Positions 35,149 to 43,794 of a DNA stretch of 64,000 bases are shown one piece after another. How positions within the stretch are numbered: the first letter of the stretch is position 1; each line of letters opens with the position of its first letter. Origin of the DNA: Chromobacterium vaccinii. Lineage in GTDB: Bacteria > Pseudomonadota > Gammaproteobacteria > Burkholderiales > Chromobacteriaceae. A program made the position numbers and the translations under genes. Location: positions 1 through 64,000 of the forward strand of contig NZ_JZJL01000017.1 in the NCBI RefSeq assembly GCF_000971335.1. The letters run 5' to 3'. The notes under the pieces are model-generated. The model worked only from the letters and a program-made list of their open reading frames with translations. It was not told the DNA's origin and did not search any database.

Positions 35149-35210
35149 TAACTTGATCGATGTCAAGGCATGTCCCACTTGCCTCGCCACCCATCCCTCA
35201 GGGCAAACAA

Positions 35211-35240
35211 AAACGGCAATCTAATTTTAGACTGCCGTTT
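35211..35240 (-). terminator. Terminator of metZ
   Basis: AAACGGCAATCTA (35211-35223) pairs with TAGACTGCCGTTT (35228-35240) with one mismatch. On the minus strand the stem runs into TTTTTGTTTG, giving a canonical intrinsic terminator after metZ. Confidence 0.85.
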
Positions 35241-35264
35241 GAATGAAACACGCGTTAAAAGCGC

Positions 35265-36449
35265 TTAGTCAAGGCCTCGCAACAGATCTTGTTGAAGGTC
35301 ACGCACATTTTCCAGGCCGACGCTGACGCGCAACAGCCCCTCGACGATGCCGGCGCGCTCCCGCGCCTCCGGCGTCACGCGGGCGTGCGTGGTGCTGGAG
35401 GGGTGGGTGATGGTGGTTTTCACATCGCCCAGATTGGCGGTGCGGGAAATCACCTGAACGCCGTCCACCACCCGCCACGCGGCCTCTCTGCCGCCCTTGA
35501 CCACGAAAGACACCACCGCGCCGCCGCTCTTCTGCTGGCGTCGCGCGATCTCATGCTGCGGATGGCTCTCCAGGCCCGGATAATAGACGCGCTCCACATT
35601 GGGCTGAGCCTCCAGCCAGCGCGCCAGCTCCAGCGCGTTGGCGCTGTGCTTCTCCATCCGCAGGTGCAGCGTCTCCATGCCGGACAACAGCGTCCAGGCA
35701 TTGAACGGCGCCAGCGACGGGCCCGCCGCGCGCACGTGCAGATAGATCTGCTCGATCAGCTTGTCGCTGCCCACCACCGCGCCGCCCATCACCCGGCCAT
35801 GGCCGTCCAGGAACTTGGTGGCGGAGTGCATGACCAGATCGGCACCCAGTTTCAGCGGCTGTTGCAGTGCCGGGGAACAGAAGCTGTTGTCCACCACCAA
35901 CAACGCGCCATGCGCGTGGGCGATATCGGCGATGGCAGCGATGTCGGCCACCTCGGTCAAGGGATTGGACGGCGTTTCCAGGAACAGCAGCTTGGTATTG
36001 GGCCGCAGCGCCTCGCGCCACAGCGACAGGTCGCGCGCGTCGACGAAAGTGGTGGCCACGCCAAACTTGGACAGCTGATTGGCGAACAGATTGGTGGTGG
36101 AGCCGAACAGGCTTTGCGACGACACGATGTGGTCGCCGGCCTGCAGCAAAGTCATCATGATGGCCTGGATCGCGGCCATGCCGGTGGCGGTGGCGATGGC
36201 GCGCTCCCCCTCTTCCATCTCCGCCAGCCGCTGCTGGAACGCCGCCACGGTGGGATTGGTGAACCGGGTGTAGGTGTAGCCGTCGATCTCGCCGAGAAAC
36301 ATCGCGGCGGCCTGGGCGGCCGAATCGTAAGTGAAGCTGGAAGTGAGGTACAAGCCCTGGCTGTGCTCGTTGAACTGGCTGATCTCCCGGCCCGCGCGGA
36401 TGGCCAGGGTTTCGGGATGCAGCGGAAGTTGCGGCGCGTCGGATGCCAT
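35265..36449 (-). CDS. metZ: O-succinylhomoserine sulfhydrylase (PLP-dependent)
   Basis: This 394-residue Cys/Met metabolism PLP enzyme has TSSFTYDSAAQAAAMFLGEI near the N-terminus and YTRFTNPTVAAFQQRLAEME. The PLP-binding Lys212 lies in MHSATKFLDGHGRVMGG. The C-terminal TANLGDVKTTITHPSSTTHA is typical of MetZ and related sulfhydrylases. It makes homocysteine from O-succinylhomoserine and sulfide, the direct sulfhydrylation route to methionine. The start at 36449 has a GAGAG ribosome site. It is preceded by a MarR gene on the same strand and ends in its own terminator. MetB/MetC activity cannot be fully excluded, but the sequence pattern favours MetZ. Confidence 0.92.
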   Translation of the reverse strand: MASDAPQLPLHPETLAIRAGREISQFNEHSQGLYLTSSFTYDSAAQAAAMFLGEIDGYTYTRFTNPTVAAFQQRLAEMEEGERAIATATGMAAIQAIMMTLLQAGDHIVSSQSLFGSTTNLFANQLSKFGVATTFVDARDLSLWREALRPNTKLLFLETPSNPLTEVADIAAIADIAHAHGALLVVDNSFCSPALQQPLKLGADLVMHSATKFLDGHGRVMGGAVVGSDKLIEQIYLHVRAAGPSLAPFNAWTLLSGMETLHLRMEKHSANALELARWLEAQPNVERVYYPGLESHPQHEIARRQQKSGGAVVSFVVKGGREAAWRVVDGVQVISRTANLGDVKTTITHPSSTTHARVTPEARERAGIVEGLLRVSVGLENVRDLQQDLLRGLD

Positions 36450-36570
36450 GATGATTCTCTCTTTCTTTCTTGTCCGCCCGTCGGCGGACCGCATCCCGAC
36501 ATCTTGCCTGAAAACGGCGAGTTTACTAAATGCCATCAAGCCATATGCAACACGGCTCCGCGCTATTTGC

Positions 36571-37014
36571 CTAGCCCAGCTCCTCCGGCAGTTGCAATTG
36601 GCGCTTGGTCTGCAGCAACAAGTCCAGCGACAGGTAGCCGCCATCCTCCTGCAAGGCGATCAGCTCGTCCCGATGCGCGCCGGCCAGCCTGGCCACCAGC
36701 TCTTCGCCCTTGGGCTGCAGGTGCACCTCCACGCAGCGCCTGTCCTCGCGCCCAGGCTGGCGCCGCACCAGTTGCTGCCCCTCGCAGCGGCTGACCAGCC
36801 CCACCACGCTGTGATGATGGGACTGCAGCCGCTCCGCCAGCTCAGCCACCGTGGCCCAGCTGCGGCCCGGGTAGCCCTTCAGTTGCAGCAGCAGCAGATA
36901 CTGCAGCGGCGTGATGCCGCTATCCTGGGCCAGATCCTCGCTGAACCGCAGAAAACGGCGCAGCCGGTAACGAAAATCCGCCAGACGTTCGAAATCTTCC
37001 TTGCTCAAGCTCAT
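36571..37014 (-). CDS. MarR-family transcriptional regulator
   Basis: This 147-residue winged-helix MarR protein has an N-terminal helix (DFERLADFRYRLRRFLRFSE), GITPLQYLLLLQLKGYPG, and the recognition segment TVAELAERLQSHHHSVVGLV. The wing GQQLVRRQPGREDRRCVEVH carries the family DxRxxxV pattern. It has one Cys (RRCVEVH) in the wing, which could sense oxidants. It is upstream of metZ by about 120 bases and downstream of the DUF488 gene. The target is unknown; the adjacent DUF488 gene is a fair guess because such pairs are common. Confidence 0.92.
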   Translation of the reverse strand: MSLSKEDFERLADFRYRLRRFLRFSEDLAQDSGITPLQYLLLLQLKGYPGRSWATVAELAERLQSHHHSVVGLVSRCEGQQLVRRQPGREDRRCVEVHLQPKGEELVARLAGAHRDELIALQEDGGYLSLDLLLQTKRQLQLPEELG

Positions 37015-37084
37015 GCCATGACTTCAATGACAGTGGATCATGCGCGGCAGTCTAGCGCATCCCCGGCCGCCGATGCGATCCTGC

Positions 37085-37468
37085 TCACGCCTCCGCCATT
37101 TCACCCTGGCGCTCGCGGTAGCGCTGCTGCAAAAAGGCCTTCAGCGCCATCACCGGGCTATGCTCGTCCGGCTCGCCGCTATGCAGCAACGCCAGCTCGC
37201 CCTGCTCCATCGCTTTCAACAAGGGCAGCCAGCGCGCGGGATTGTTGCCCATGTCCGCCCAGTAGATGTCGCAGAAGGTCGCCCAACGCAGCGGCTGGAA
37301 ACGCATCCAGGCCACCAATTCGTCGGTCGGCATCACCCTGGGTAGCCAGTGCCCGGCTGCCAGCGCGGAACGCGGCAACCCTCGCGGCCACTTGCTGTCC
37401 ACCAGAAACGCGCCAGCCGGCGGATTCCGGCACCCCTCCACTCTTTCCAAACGTATTTCGATTCCCAT
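37085..37468 (-). CDS. DUF488 family protein
   Basis: This 127-residue protein (MGIEIRLERVEGCRNPPAGA, LVDSKWPRGLPRSAL, PLLKAMEQGELALLHSGEPDEHSPVMALKAFLQQR) follows the DUF488 layout: LVDrxWPRGl near the start and a late LLhsAkD-like strand followed by a helix with Ala-Leu. It has a perfect AGGAGGT ribosome site before the ATG at 37468. The function of this small cytosolic family is not established. It precedes a MarR regulator on the same strand. Confidence 0.85.
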   Translation of the reverse strand: MGIEIRLERVEGCRNPPAGAFLVDSKWPRGLPRSALAAGHWLPRVMPTDELVAWMRFQPLRWATFCDIYWADMGNNPARWLPLLKAMEQGELALLHSGEPDEHSPVMALKAFLQQRYRERQGEMAEA

Positions 37469-37634
37469 GATCGTTACCTCCTGTCTTGCTTTCGCATGCG
37501 CAAACCAGCTCCTCCAGCCCTAGCCGCCTACTTTAGCTTTTAATTAAACTATCGTAATACGATATATATCGGCAAAAAATTTTCCTCTGCGGAGCGGCCG
37601 ATCTCACGCATCGGCCGCTCCGCCCTGTCATCGG

Positions 37635-38768
37635 CTACATCGCCGCGCGGAAAATCGAGCAGACATCCTGATGGCTGCCCTTGCGCGGATTGGTCAACCC
37701 GCAGGCATCCTTCAGAGCATTCTCAGCCAGCGTCGGGATATCCGCCTCCTTCACGCCCAGCGCGGCCAAGCCCGCCGGGATGCCGACATCGGCGGCCAAG
37801 CGCTTGATCGCGGCGATGGCGGCCTCGGCGCTGCGCGCTTTCTCTCCCAGCGCGATGGCCACATCGCCCAGCCGCTCGCCGGCGACGGCGGCATTGAAAA
37901 CCTGGACATGCGGCAGCAGCACCGCGTTGCACACGCCATGCGGCAGATCGTAGAAGCCGCCCAGCTGATGCGCCATCGCGTGCACATAGCCCAAGGAGGC
38001 GTTGTTGAAAGCCATGCCGGCCAGGAATTGCGCGTAAGCCATCTGCTCGCGCGCTTCCATGTCCTGGCCGTCCTTCACCGCGCGGCGCAGAAAGCCGGCG
38101 ATCAGCTCCACCGCCTTCAAGGCGCAGGCGTCGGTGATGGGAGTGGCGATGGTGGACACATAGGCCTCCACCGCATGGGTCAGCGCGTCCATGCCGGTGG
38201 CCGCCGTCAACGCGGCAGGCATGCCGGCCATGGTTTCCGGATCGTTGACCGACAGAATGGGGGTGGTGTGCTTGTCGACGATGGCCATTTTGATGTGGCG
38301 CGACTCGTCGGTGATGATGCAGAAGCGGGTCATTTCGGACGCCGTGCCGGCGGTGGTGTTGATCGCCACCAGCGGCAGTTGCGGCTTGGCCGACTTGTCC
38401 ACGCCTTCGTAATCCTGGATCTTGCCGCCGTTCACCGCCACCAGCGCGATGCCCTTGGCGCAATCGTGCGGCGAGCCGCCGCCCAGCGACACCACCACGT
38501 CGCACTGTTTTTCCCGCAGCAGCGCGAGGCCGGCGTTTACGTTGGCGCAGCTGGGGTTGGGATGGACGCCGTCGAAGATCACCGGCTCGATATCGACCGC
38601 GCCCAGCATTTCGGCGACTTTACCCGCCAAACCTGCTTTGACCAGGCCCTGGTCGGTGACGATCAGCGCGCGGCGGAAGCCGTGGCCGCGCATGGCGTCG
38701 ACCGCCTGTCGCAGACAGCCCGCGCCCATCAGGTTCAGCGAGGGGATGAAGAAAGCGCTTGTGCTCAT
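37635..38768 (-). CDS. Iron-containing (group III) alcohol dehydrogenase
   Basis: This 377-residue Fe-ADH has cofactor motif [16 protein letters not shown] (GGGSxxD) near residue 97 and [10 protein letters not shown]. The metal ligands are in [14 protein letters not shown] and [19 protein letters not shown] (Asp plus three His). It resembles YiaY/AdhB-type enzymes that oxidise or reduce primary alcohols and aldehydes, NAD-dependent, in the cytosol. A GGAGA site precedes the ATG at 38768. It stands alone between DUF488 and the MarC gene. The C-terminal [19 protein letters not shown] region is usual for the group. The physiological substrate is not determinable here. Confidence 0.93.
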   Translation of the reverse strand: MSTSAFFIPSLNLMGAGCLRQAVDAMRGHGFRRALIVTDQGLVKAGLAGKVAEMLGAVDIEPVIFDGVHPNPSCANVNAGLALLREKQCDVVVSLGGGSPHDCAKGIALVAVNGGKIQDYEGVDKSAKPQLPLVAINTTAGTASEMTRFCIITDESRHIKMAIVDKHTTPILSVNDPETMAGMPAALTAATGMDALTHAVEAYVSTIATPITDACALKAVELIAGFLRRAVKDGQDMEAREQMAYAQFLAGMAFNNASLGYVHAMAHQLGGFYDLPHGVCNAVLLPHVQVFNAAVAGERLGDVAIALGEKARSAEAAIAAIKRLAADVGIPAGLAALGVKEADIPTLAENALKDACGLTNPRKGSHQDVCSIFRAAM

Positions 38769-38881
38769 GTCCGTCTCCAGTCAGTGGATTGCCATTGAAC
38801 ACAGTCTGCCGCCTTCTCCCTTCGTCAACCTTGCCTCAAGTCAATAAATGCCGGCCCGGCGGCACGCGGATGGAATGCCGA

Positions 38882-39583
38882 TCAATGCAGCATCGCGGCG
38901 TTGTCTCGCAGCCACTGGCTGGCCAGCTCGCCGAAGCCGTCCCACATGATCTGCACGCCCAGGCACAGCAGGATGAAGGCGGACAAGCGCAGGAACACCA
39001 CCGAGCCGGTCTGGCCCAGGTAGCGCAACAGTTTGTCGGCATTGGCGTAGCACAGGTAGACCAGCGTGCTGCACACCAGCACCGCCGTGAGACCGGCCAC
39101 CGGGCTGATCACGAAGCGCACCAGGCCCTTGCCGCTGCCGGTCAGCGTGGCGCCGATGGTGATGGCCACCGACACCGAGCCCGGCCCCACGGTCAGCGGA
39201 AAGGTCAGCGGATAGAAGGCGCGTTGCTTGAGCTCGGCCTGGCTGTCCACCCTGGCCTGCTCGGTGGACGGCTGGCTGGATTCGGCCGGCGTGTCGTTCA
39301 GCATGCGCCACGCGGCGAAGGTGATCAGCAAGCCGCCTGACATCTGCACCACCGGCAGCGACACGCCGAAGAAGGACAGCACGTAGCCGCCGACGAACAT
39401 GCTGCCGATCAACAGCAGCGCGCAATAAACGGCGATTCGCCGCGCCAGGTAGCGCCGCTGCTGCGGCGTGTTGCGCGCCGTCATCGAGATGAAGATGGGC
39501 ACCAGGCCGGGCGGGTTCATGATGGGCAGCAGCGCCGCCATCACGAATAGAAACTTGGTAATGAAGGTGGACAGCAACTGCAT
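38882..39583 (-). CDS. MarC-family integral membrane protein
   Basis: This 233-residue protein has six predicted membrane helices. It begins FITKFLFVMAALLPIMNPPGLVPIF and later has KQRAFYPLTFPLTVGPGSVS, both conserved MarC/YhcE blocks, ending in a helix with FILLCLGVQIMWDGF. The MarC family resembles transporters, but its function is unresolved, and early links to antibiotic resistance were not confirmed. A GGGGTG site precedes the ATG at 39583. It is flanked by the Fe-ADH gene and by a terminator shared with lysP. Confidence 0.92.
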   Translation of the reverse strand: MQLLSTFITKFLFVMAALLPIMNPPGLVPIFISMTARNTPQQRRYLARRIAVYCALLLIGSMFVGGYVLSFFGVSLPVVQMSGGLLITFAAWRMLNDTPAESSQPSTEQARVDSQAELKQRAFYPLTFPLTVGPGSVSVAITIGATLTGSGKGLVRFVISPVAGLTAVLVCSTLVYLCYANADKLLRYLGQTGSVVFLRLSAFILLCLGVQIMWDGFGELASQWLRDNAAMLH

Positions 39584-39639
39584 ACGGCACCCCGCCTGGA
39601 AGGTTTAAAATGTTGTCAGGATAGCGGATGAAACCATAA

Positions 39640-39669
39640 AAAAAGCCCGCTTGCCAGCGGGCTTTTTCA
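39640..39669. terminator. Terminator of lysP
   Basis: AAAGCCCGCT (39642-39651) pairs perfectly with AGCGGGCTTT (39656-39665) around a 4-base loop. On the minus strand the stem is followed by TTTT, a canonical terminator for lysP. Confidence 0.9.
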
Positions 39670-39687
39670 AGCATTTTTCCAGGCCGA

Positions 39688-41214
39688 TCACGCCTGCGCG
39701 GAAACCGGTTTGCCGCCGCGGGTTTCTTCCCGCAGCATCAAGGCGTTGCGATGCGCTTCGGCCAGCTCCACCTTATCCAGCGGCACCATGCGGGTGTTGT
39801 GCTTGACGCGGTATCCCCACCACAGCGCCACAAACAGCGGGATGCCAAGATAAGTGGCGATGACGCCGTTCCAGTCCACCTTGGCCGCGGTGAAGGCGGT
39901 GTAGTTCTGGCCCAGCATGATCAACAGGCACAAGACGAAGGCGAACACCGGACCCAGCGGGAACCACTTGGCCTTGTACGGCAGATCATCCAGGCTGTAA
40001 CCCTGCCTCACATAGGCGCGGCGGAAGCGGTAGTGGCTGATGGCCACGCCCAGCCAGGCGATGAAGCCGGTCATGCCGGACGAGTTCAGCAGCCACATAT
40101 AGACCGCGTTGCTCTGGAACAGCGAGGTCAGGAAGCACAGGCAGGCCACCAGCGTGGTGGCGTACAGCGCGTTGCGCGGCACGCCGTTATCGGTCAGCTT
40201 GCCGAAGACCTTGGGCGCCATGCCGTTCTTGGCCATCGCGTACAGCATGCGGGTTGACGCGTACATGCCGGAATTGCCGGCCGACAGGATGGCGGACAGG
40301 ATCACTGCGTTCATCAGGCTGGCGGCGAAGGCCAGGCCCGCGCGGTTGAACACCAGCGTGAACGGGCTGGCGCCGACGTCCTTCATGTCGTTCTTCAGCA
40401 GCGACGGATCGTTGTGCGGCAGGATCAGGCCGATGATCAGGATGGACAGCATGTAGAACATCAGGATGCGCCAGAAAATCTGGCGCACGGCGCGCGGAAT
40501 GGTGCGGCCCGGATTGGCCGATTCGCCGGCGGCGACGCCGATCAGTTCGGTGCCCTGGAAGGAAAAGCCGACCACCATGGCAACACCGACGAAGGCGGCC
40601 AGGCCGCCGACGAAGGCGCCGTCGCCCTGCATCATCACATTCAGGCCCGGCGCGATGCGGTTCGGGTTCGGCTCGGTCATGATGCCCAGAATCATCAGGA
40701 AGCCGATGACGATGAAGGCGATGATGGTGGCCACCTTCAGCATCGAGCACCAGAACTCGGCCTCGCCGAAGCCCTTCACCGAGAAGTAGTTGAGCGCGAA
40801 GATGATGGCCAGGAAGCCGCCGCTCCACACCACGCCCGGTATGCCGGGATACCAGTAGTTCATGATGATGGCGGCCGCGGCCAGCTCCACCGCGACGGTG
40901 ATCGCCCAGTTGTACCAGTAGTTCCAGCCCTGGGCGAAGCCGAAGGCCGGGTCGACGAAGCGCGAGCCGTAAGCCTGGAAGGAGCCGGACACCGGCATGA
41001 AGGCGGCCATTTCGCCCAGACTGGTCATCAGGAAGTAAACCATCAGGCCCACCAGCGCGTAAGCCAGCAGCGCGCCGCCGGCGCCCGCGCTCGAGATGGT
41101 GGCGCCGGACGCCAGGAACAGGCCGGTGCCGATGGAGCCGCCGATGGCGATCATCGACAGGTGGCGCGCCTGCAGCGTGCGCCGCAGCTCGGGCGCGTCT
41201 TGTTTCTTGCTCAT
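39688..41214 (-). CDS. lysP: LysP-like lysine-specific amino acid permease (APC family)
   Basis: This 508-residue, 12-helix permease begins after a short tail with LQARHLSMIAIGGSIGTGLF and continues SGATISSAGAGGALLAYALVGLMVYFL. The sequence tracks E. coli LysP closely, including SLGEMAAFMPVSGSF and GWNYWYNW. It imports lysine with protons across the inner membrane. The start at 41214 (MSKKQDAPEL) has only a weak site (GTGAGTTGG); a longer frame reaching 41289 is unlikely. I saw no lysine riboswitch-like structure upstream. It ends in a strong terminator. Substrate assignment rests on similarity to LysP as I recall it. Confidence 0.9.
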   Translation of the reverse strand: MSKKQDAPELRRTLQARHLSMIAIGGSIGTGLFLASGATISSAGAGGALLAYALVGLMVYFLMTSLGEMAAFMPVSGSFQAYGSRFVDPAFGFAQGWNYWYNWAITVAVELAAAAIIMNYWYPGIPGVVWSGGFLAIIFALNYFSVKGFGEAEFWCSMLKVATIIAFIVIGFLMILGIMTEPNPNRIAPGLNVMMQGDGAFVGGLAAFVGVAMVVGFSFQGTELIGVAAGESANPGRTIPRAVRQIFWRILMFYMLSILIIGLILPHNDPSLLKNDMKDVGASPFTLVFNRAGLAFAASLMNAVILSAILSAGNSGMYASTRMLYAMAKNGMAPKVFGKLTDNGVPRNALYATTLVACLCFLTSLFQSNAVYMWLLNSSGMTGFIAWLGVAISHYRFRRAYVRQGYSLDDLPYKAKWFPLGPVFAFVLCLLIMLGQNYTAFTAAKVDWNGVIATYLGIPLFVALWWGYRVKHNTRMVPLDKVELAEAHRNALMLREETRGGKPVSAQA

Positions 41215-41462
41215 ATCCAACTCACTCTGTTGTTCTGCCGCGCGGACCGGAACCGGCGTCGCCCAGGCTCTGCGCCGGGCGGATGACAATCAAAGCGGCA
41301 AAGAATGACATCGATCGCCGGCATTGCCTAGCCCGGATTAGGCGATTTACGCAAAAAACGAAGATGTCATGTTCGGAAATGAACGCAGAACCCAGAGCAG
41401 GCAAGGCGAAGCCGGCGTCGCGGCGCGCCCTGCCGGGTCGGAAATTTCATGAGGCCGACACG

Positions 41463-43385
41463 CTACAATTCGATGCGCGCGCCCAGCTCCACCACCCGGT
41501 TGGGCGGCAGGCCGAAGTACAGCGTGGCGCTGCGTTCATTCTGCCTGAGGAAGGCGAAGACGCCGACCAGCCATCGCTTGAAGCCGCCGCTGCCCGGCGC
41601 GGCCACCAGCGTCTGCCTGCCCAGATAGTAGCTGGTGCGCAACGGTTCCAGCGGCGGCAGGCGCAGCAGCTCCGCCGCGCGCGCCATCGCCTCCGGCACG
41701 TCCGGCTCCTCCATATAGCCGTAGCTCGCCACCACCCTGGCCACGCCCTGCCCCAGCCACTGCACCGACACGCGCTCGCCGGCCGCCCGCGGCACGTCCA
41801 GCATCTGCAAAGTCAGCAGGACCGCGGTTTCATGCAGCGCCTGATTGTGTTTCAGATGGTGCAGCAGCACCGGCGGCGCGCCATCCGCGCTTTCGGACAG
41901 AAATACCCCTACGCCCGGAATCCGCATCAACGGATTCGCCTCCAGGCTGGAGAGCAAGGCCTCCACCGGCAACTGGCGGCCGCGGCTTTCATGCCGCTGC
42001 AGCCTCCGTCCGCCGAACCAGCACCCCATCATCGCGAAGACCGCCAGGCCCAGCAGCAGCGGCAGCCAGCCGCCATCCAAAAACTTGAGCACATTAGCCA
42101 GCCAGAAAGCCAGGTCGATCGCGAACAATCCTCCCGTCACCAGCGCCACCGCCCACCACGGCCAATGCCAGCGCCGGCGCGCCAGCACCGCGAACAGCAC
42201 GGTGGTGATGGCCATGGTGGTGGAGACGGCCAGGCCGAAGGCCGCGGCCAGCTTGCCCGATTCGCGGAATCCCAACACCACCGCGATCGTGGCCAGCATC
42301 AAAATCCAATTCAGCAAGGGCAGGTAAATCTGGCCCTTTTGGCTGCCCGAGGTGTGCAGCACCTTCACCCTGGGGAAAAAGCCCAGCTGCACCGACTGGT
42401 GGGTCAGCGAGAACACCGCGGTGATCAGCGCCTGCGAGGCGACGATGGTGGCCAGGGTGGACAGCGCCACCATCGGGTACAGCCCCCACTCGGGCACCAT
42501 GGAATAGAAGGGCCTGCCGGACAGCTGCGGGTGCGCGAGCAGCAGCGCGCCCTGCCCCAGATAGTTCAGGATCAGCGACGGCAGCGCCAGGCCATACCAG
42601 GCCAACCGGATCGGCCGCGCGCCGAAATGGCCCATGTCGGCGTACAGCGCTTCCGCGCCGGTCAGGCACAGCACCACCGCGCCCAGCGAAACGAAGCCGG
42701 CAAAGCCGTTGCGCTGGAAATACGCGATGCCGTGCCAAGGGTTGGCCGCCTGCAGAATGACCGGGTTCTGCCACAGCTGGGCCAGCCCCAGCGCGGCGAT
42801 GGCCGCGAACCACGCCGCCAGTATCGGGCCGAAGGCCACCCCCACCCGGCCGGAGCCCAAAGGCTGCACCATGAACAGCAAAGCCAGGATGGCGACGGTG
42901 GCGGGCACCACATAGGCGGCCAGGGCCGGCGTCGCCACCTGCAGCCCTTCCATCGCGCTCAACACCGACACCGCCGGCGTGATCACCCCATCGCCGTACA
43001 GCATCGCCGCGCCGGCCAGGCCCAGCAACACCCAGCCCCAGGCGGCGCGCCCCTTGCCATCCGTCCGTCCGCCGGTGATCTGGGCCAACAGCGCCAGGAT
43101 GCCGCCCTCGCCCCGGTTGTCGGCTCTCATCAGCACCAACACGTACTTGATGCTGACCATCAGGATCAGCGACCACAAAAATAGCGACACCACCCCTATC
43201 ACATTGTCGGGCGTCGGCCGCACACCGTGATCGCCATTGAACGCCTCCTGCAAAGCGTACAACGGGCTGGTGCCCAAATCGCCGAACACCACGCCCAGCG
43301 CCGCCAGCGCCAGCATGGCCATGGGCGGGTTCCGGCGCTTTCGGTCGGCCGCCGAAATGGCCATGCTTCTGAATGCAGCCAACAT
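41463..43385 (-). CDS. kup: Kup-type low-affinity potassium transporter
   Basis: This 640-residue K+/H+ symporter of the Kup/HAK family has about 12 membrane helices in the first 440 residues, starting LAALGVVFGDLGTSPLYALQ. LMRADNRGEGGILALLAQ, LYGDGVITPAVSVLSA and TGAEALYADMGHFG are signature blocks. A cytoplasmic C-terminal domain follows. An AAGGAG site lies just before the ATG at 43385, which decides the start over a frame that begins about 44 residues earlier. It imports potassium, mainly at low pH. It shares a 409-base upstream region with the divergent efflux operon. Confidence 0.96.
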   Translation of the reverse strand: MLAAFRSMAISAADRKRRNPPMAMLALAALGVVFGDLGTSPLYALQEAFNGDHGVRPTPDNVIGVVSLFLWSLILMVSIKYVLVLMRADNRGEGGILALLAQITGGRTDGKGRAAWGWVLLGLAGAAMLYGDGVITPAVSVLSAMEGLQVATPALAAYVVPATVAILALLFMVQPLGSGRVGVAFGPILAAWFAAIAALGLAQLWQNPVILQAANPWHGIAYFQRNGFAGFVSLGAVVLCLTGAEALYADMGHFGARPIRLAWYGLALPSLILNYLGQGALLLAHPQLSGRPFYSMVPEWGLYPMVALSTLATIVASQALITAVFSLTHQSVQLGFFPRVKVLHTSGSQKGQIYLPLLNWILMLATIAVVLGFRESGKLAAAFGLAVSTTMAITTVLFAVLARRRWHWPWWAVALVTGGLFAIDLAFWLANVLKFLDGGWLPLLLGLAVFAMMGCWFGGRRLQRHESRGRQLPVEALLSSLEANPLMRIPGVGVFLSESADGAPPVLLHHLKHNQALHETAVLLTLQMLDVPRAAGERVSVQWLGQGVARVVASYGYMEEPDVPEAMARAAELLRLPPLEPLRTSYYLGRQTLVAAPGSGGFKRWLVGVFAFLRQNERSATLYFGLPPNRVVELGARIEL

Positions 43386-43794
43386 GTTTGCTCCTTGCAA
43401 CGCTATCGTCCAGGTAATTGACACTTCATTCAGCATGCTAGGGCCGCCAAAATAAAAGCCAGGTAGAGATTCCACCCGGCGCATGTAAACAAATGGTAAA
43501 AACACCGCCCCCGCCATTCCATGGCCGGCAACTTCAGAATGTCATAGCAGCCAAAGCCTTAGCCTATCGAGCTTTTACCCTAAATTCATATTAAAAAGCG
43601 GATGCTCGTTTTCCATTAACAATTCACAACACAAAGCCATTTCCCACTCAAACCAGGCTAATACAATGCGCTCACTCTTATACATGCATATTCAGCACTA
43701 AATCGCTGTTTTCACACGCAAGCGCAGCACAAAGCATGTAAAAATGTCATGCTTTGCCTACAACAACACTCAACGTCCGCCCGGAGCTTTCCGC
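43386..43794. other. Intergenic region between divergent kup and the RND efflux operon
   Basis: This 409-base region is clearly more AT-rich than its surroundings and must hold both promoters. For the efflux operon, TACAAT near 43661 could be a -10. No strong palindrome or known riboswitch pattern is obvious, and no regulator gene lies next to the operon. Confidence 0.55.

Noticed and set aside
41215..41462. Lysine riboswitch upstream of lysP
   Set aside because: I found no L-box-like conserved core or terminator/antiterminator pair in the 248 bases before lysP.
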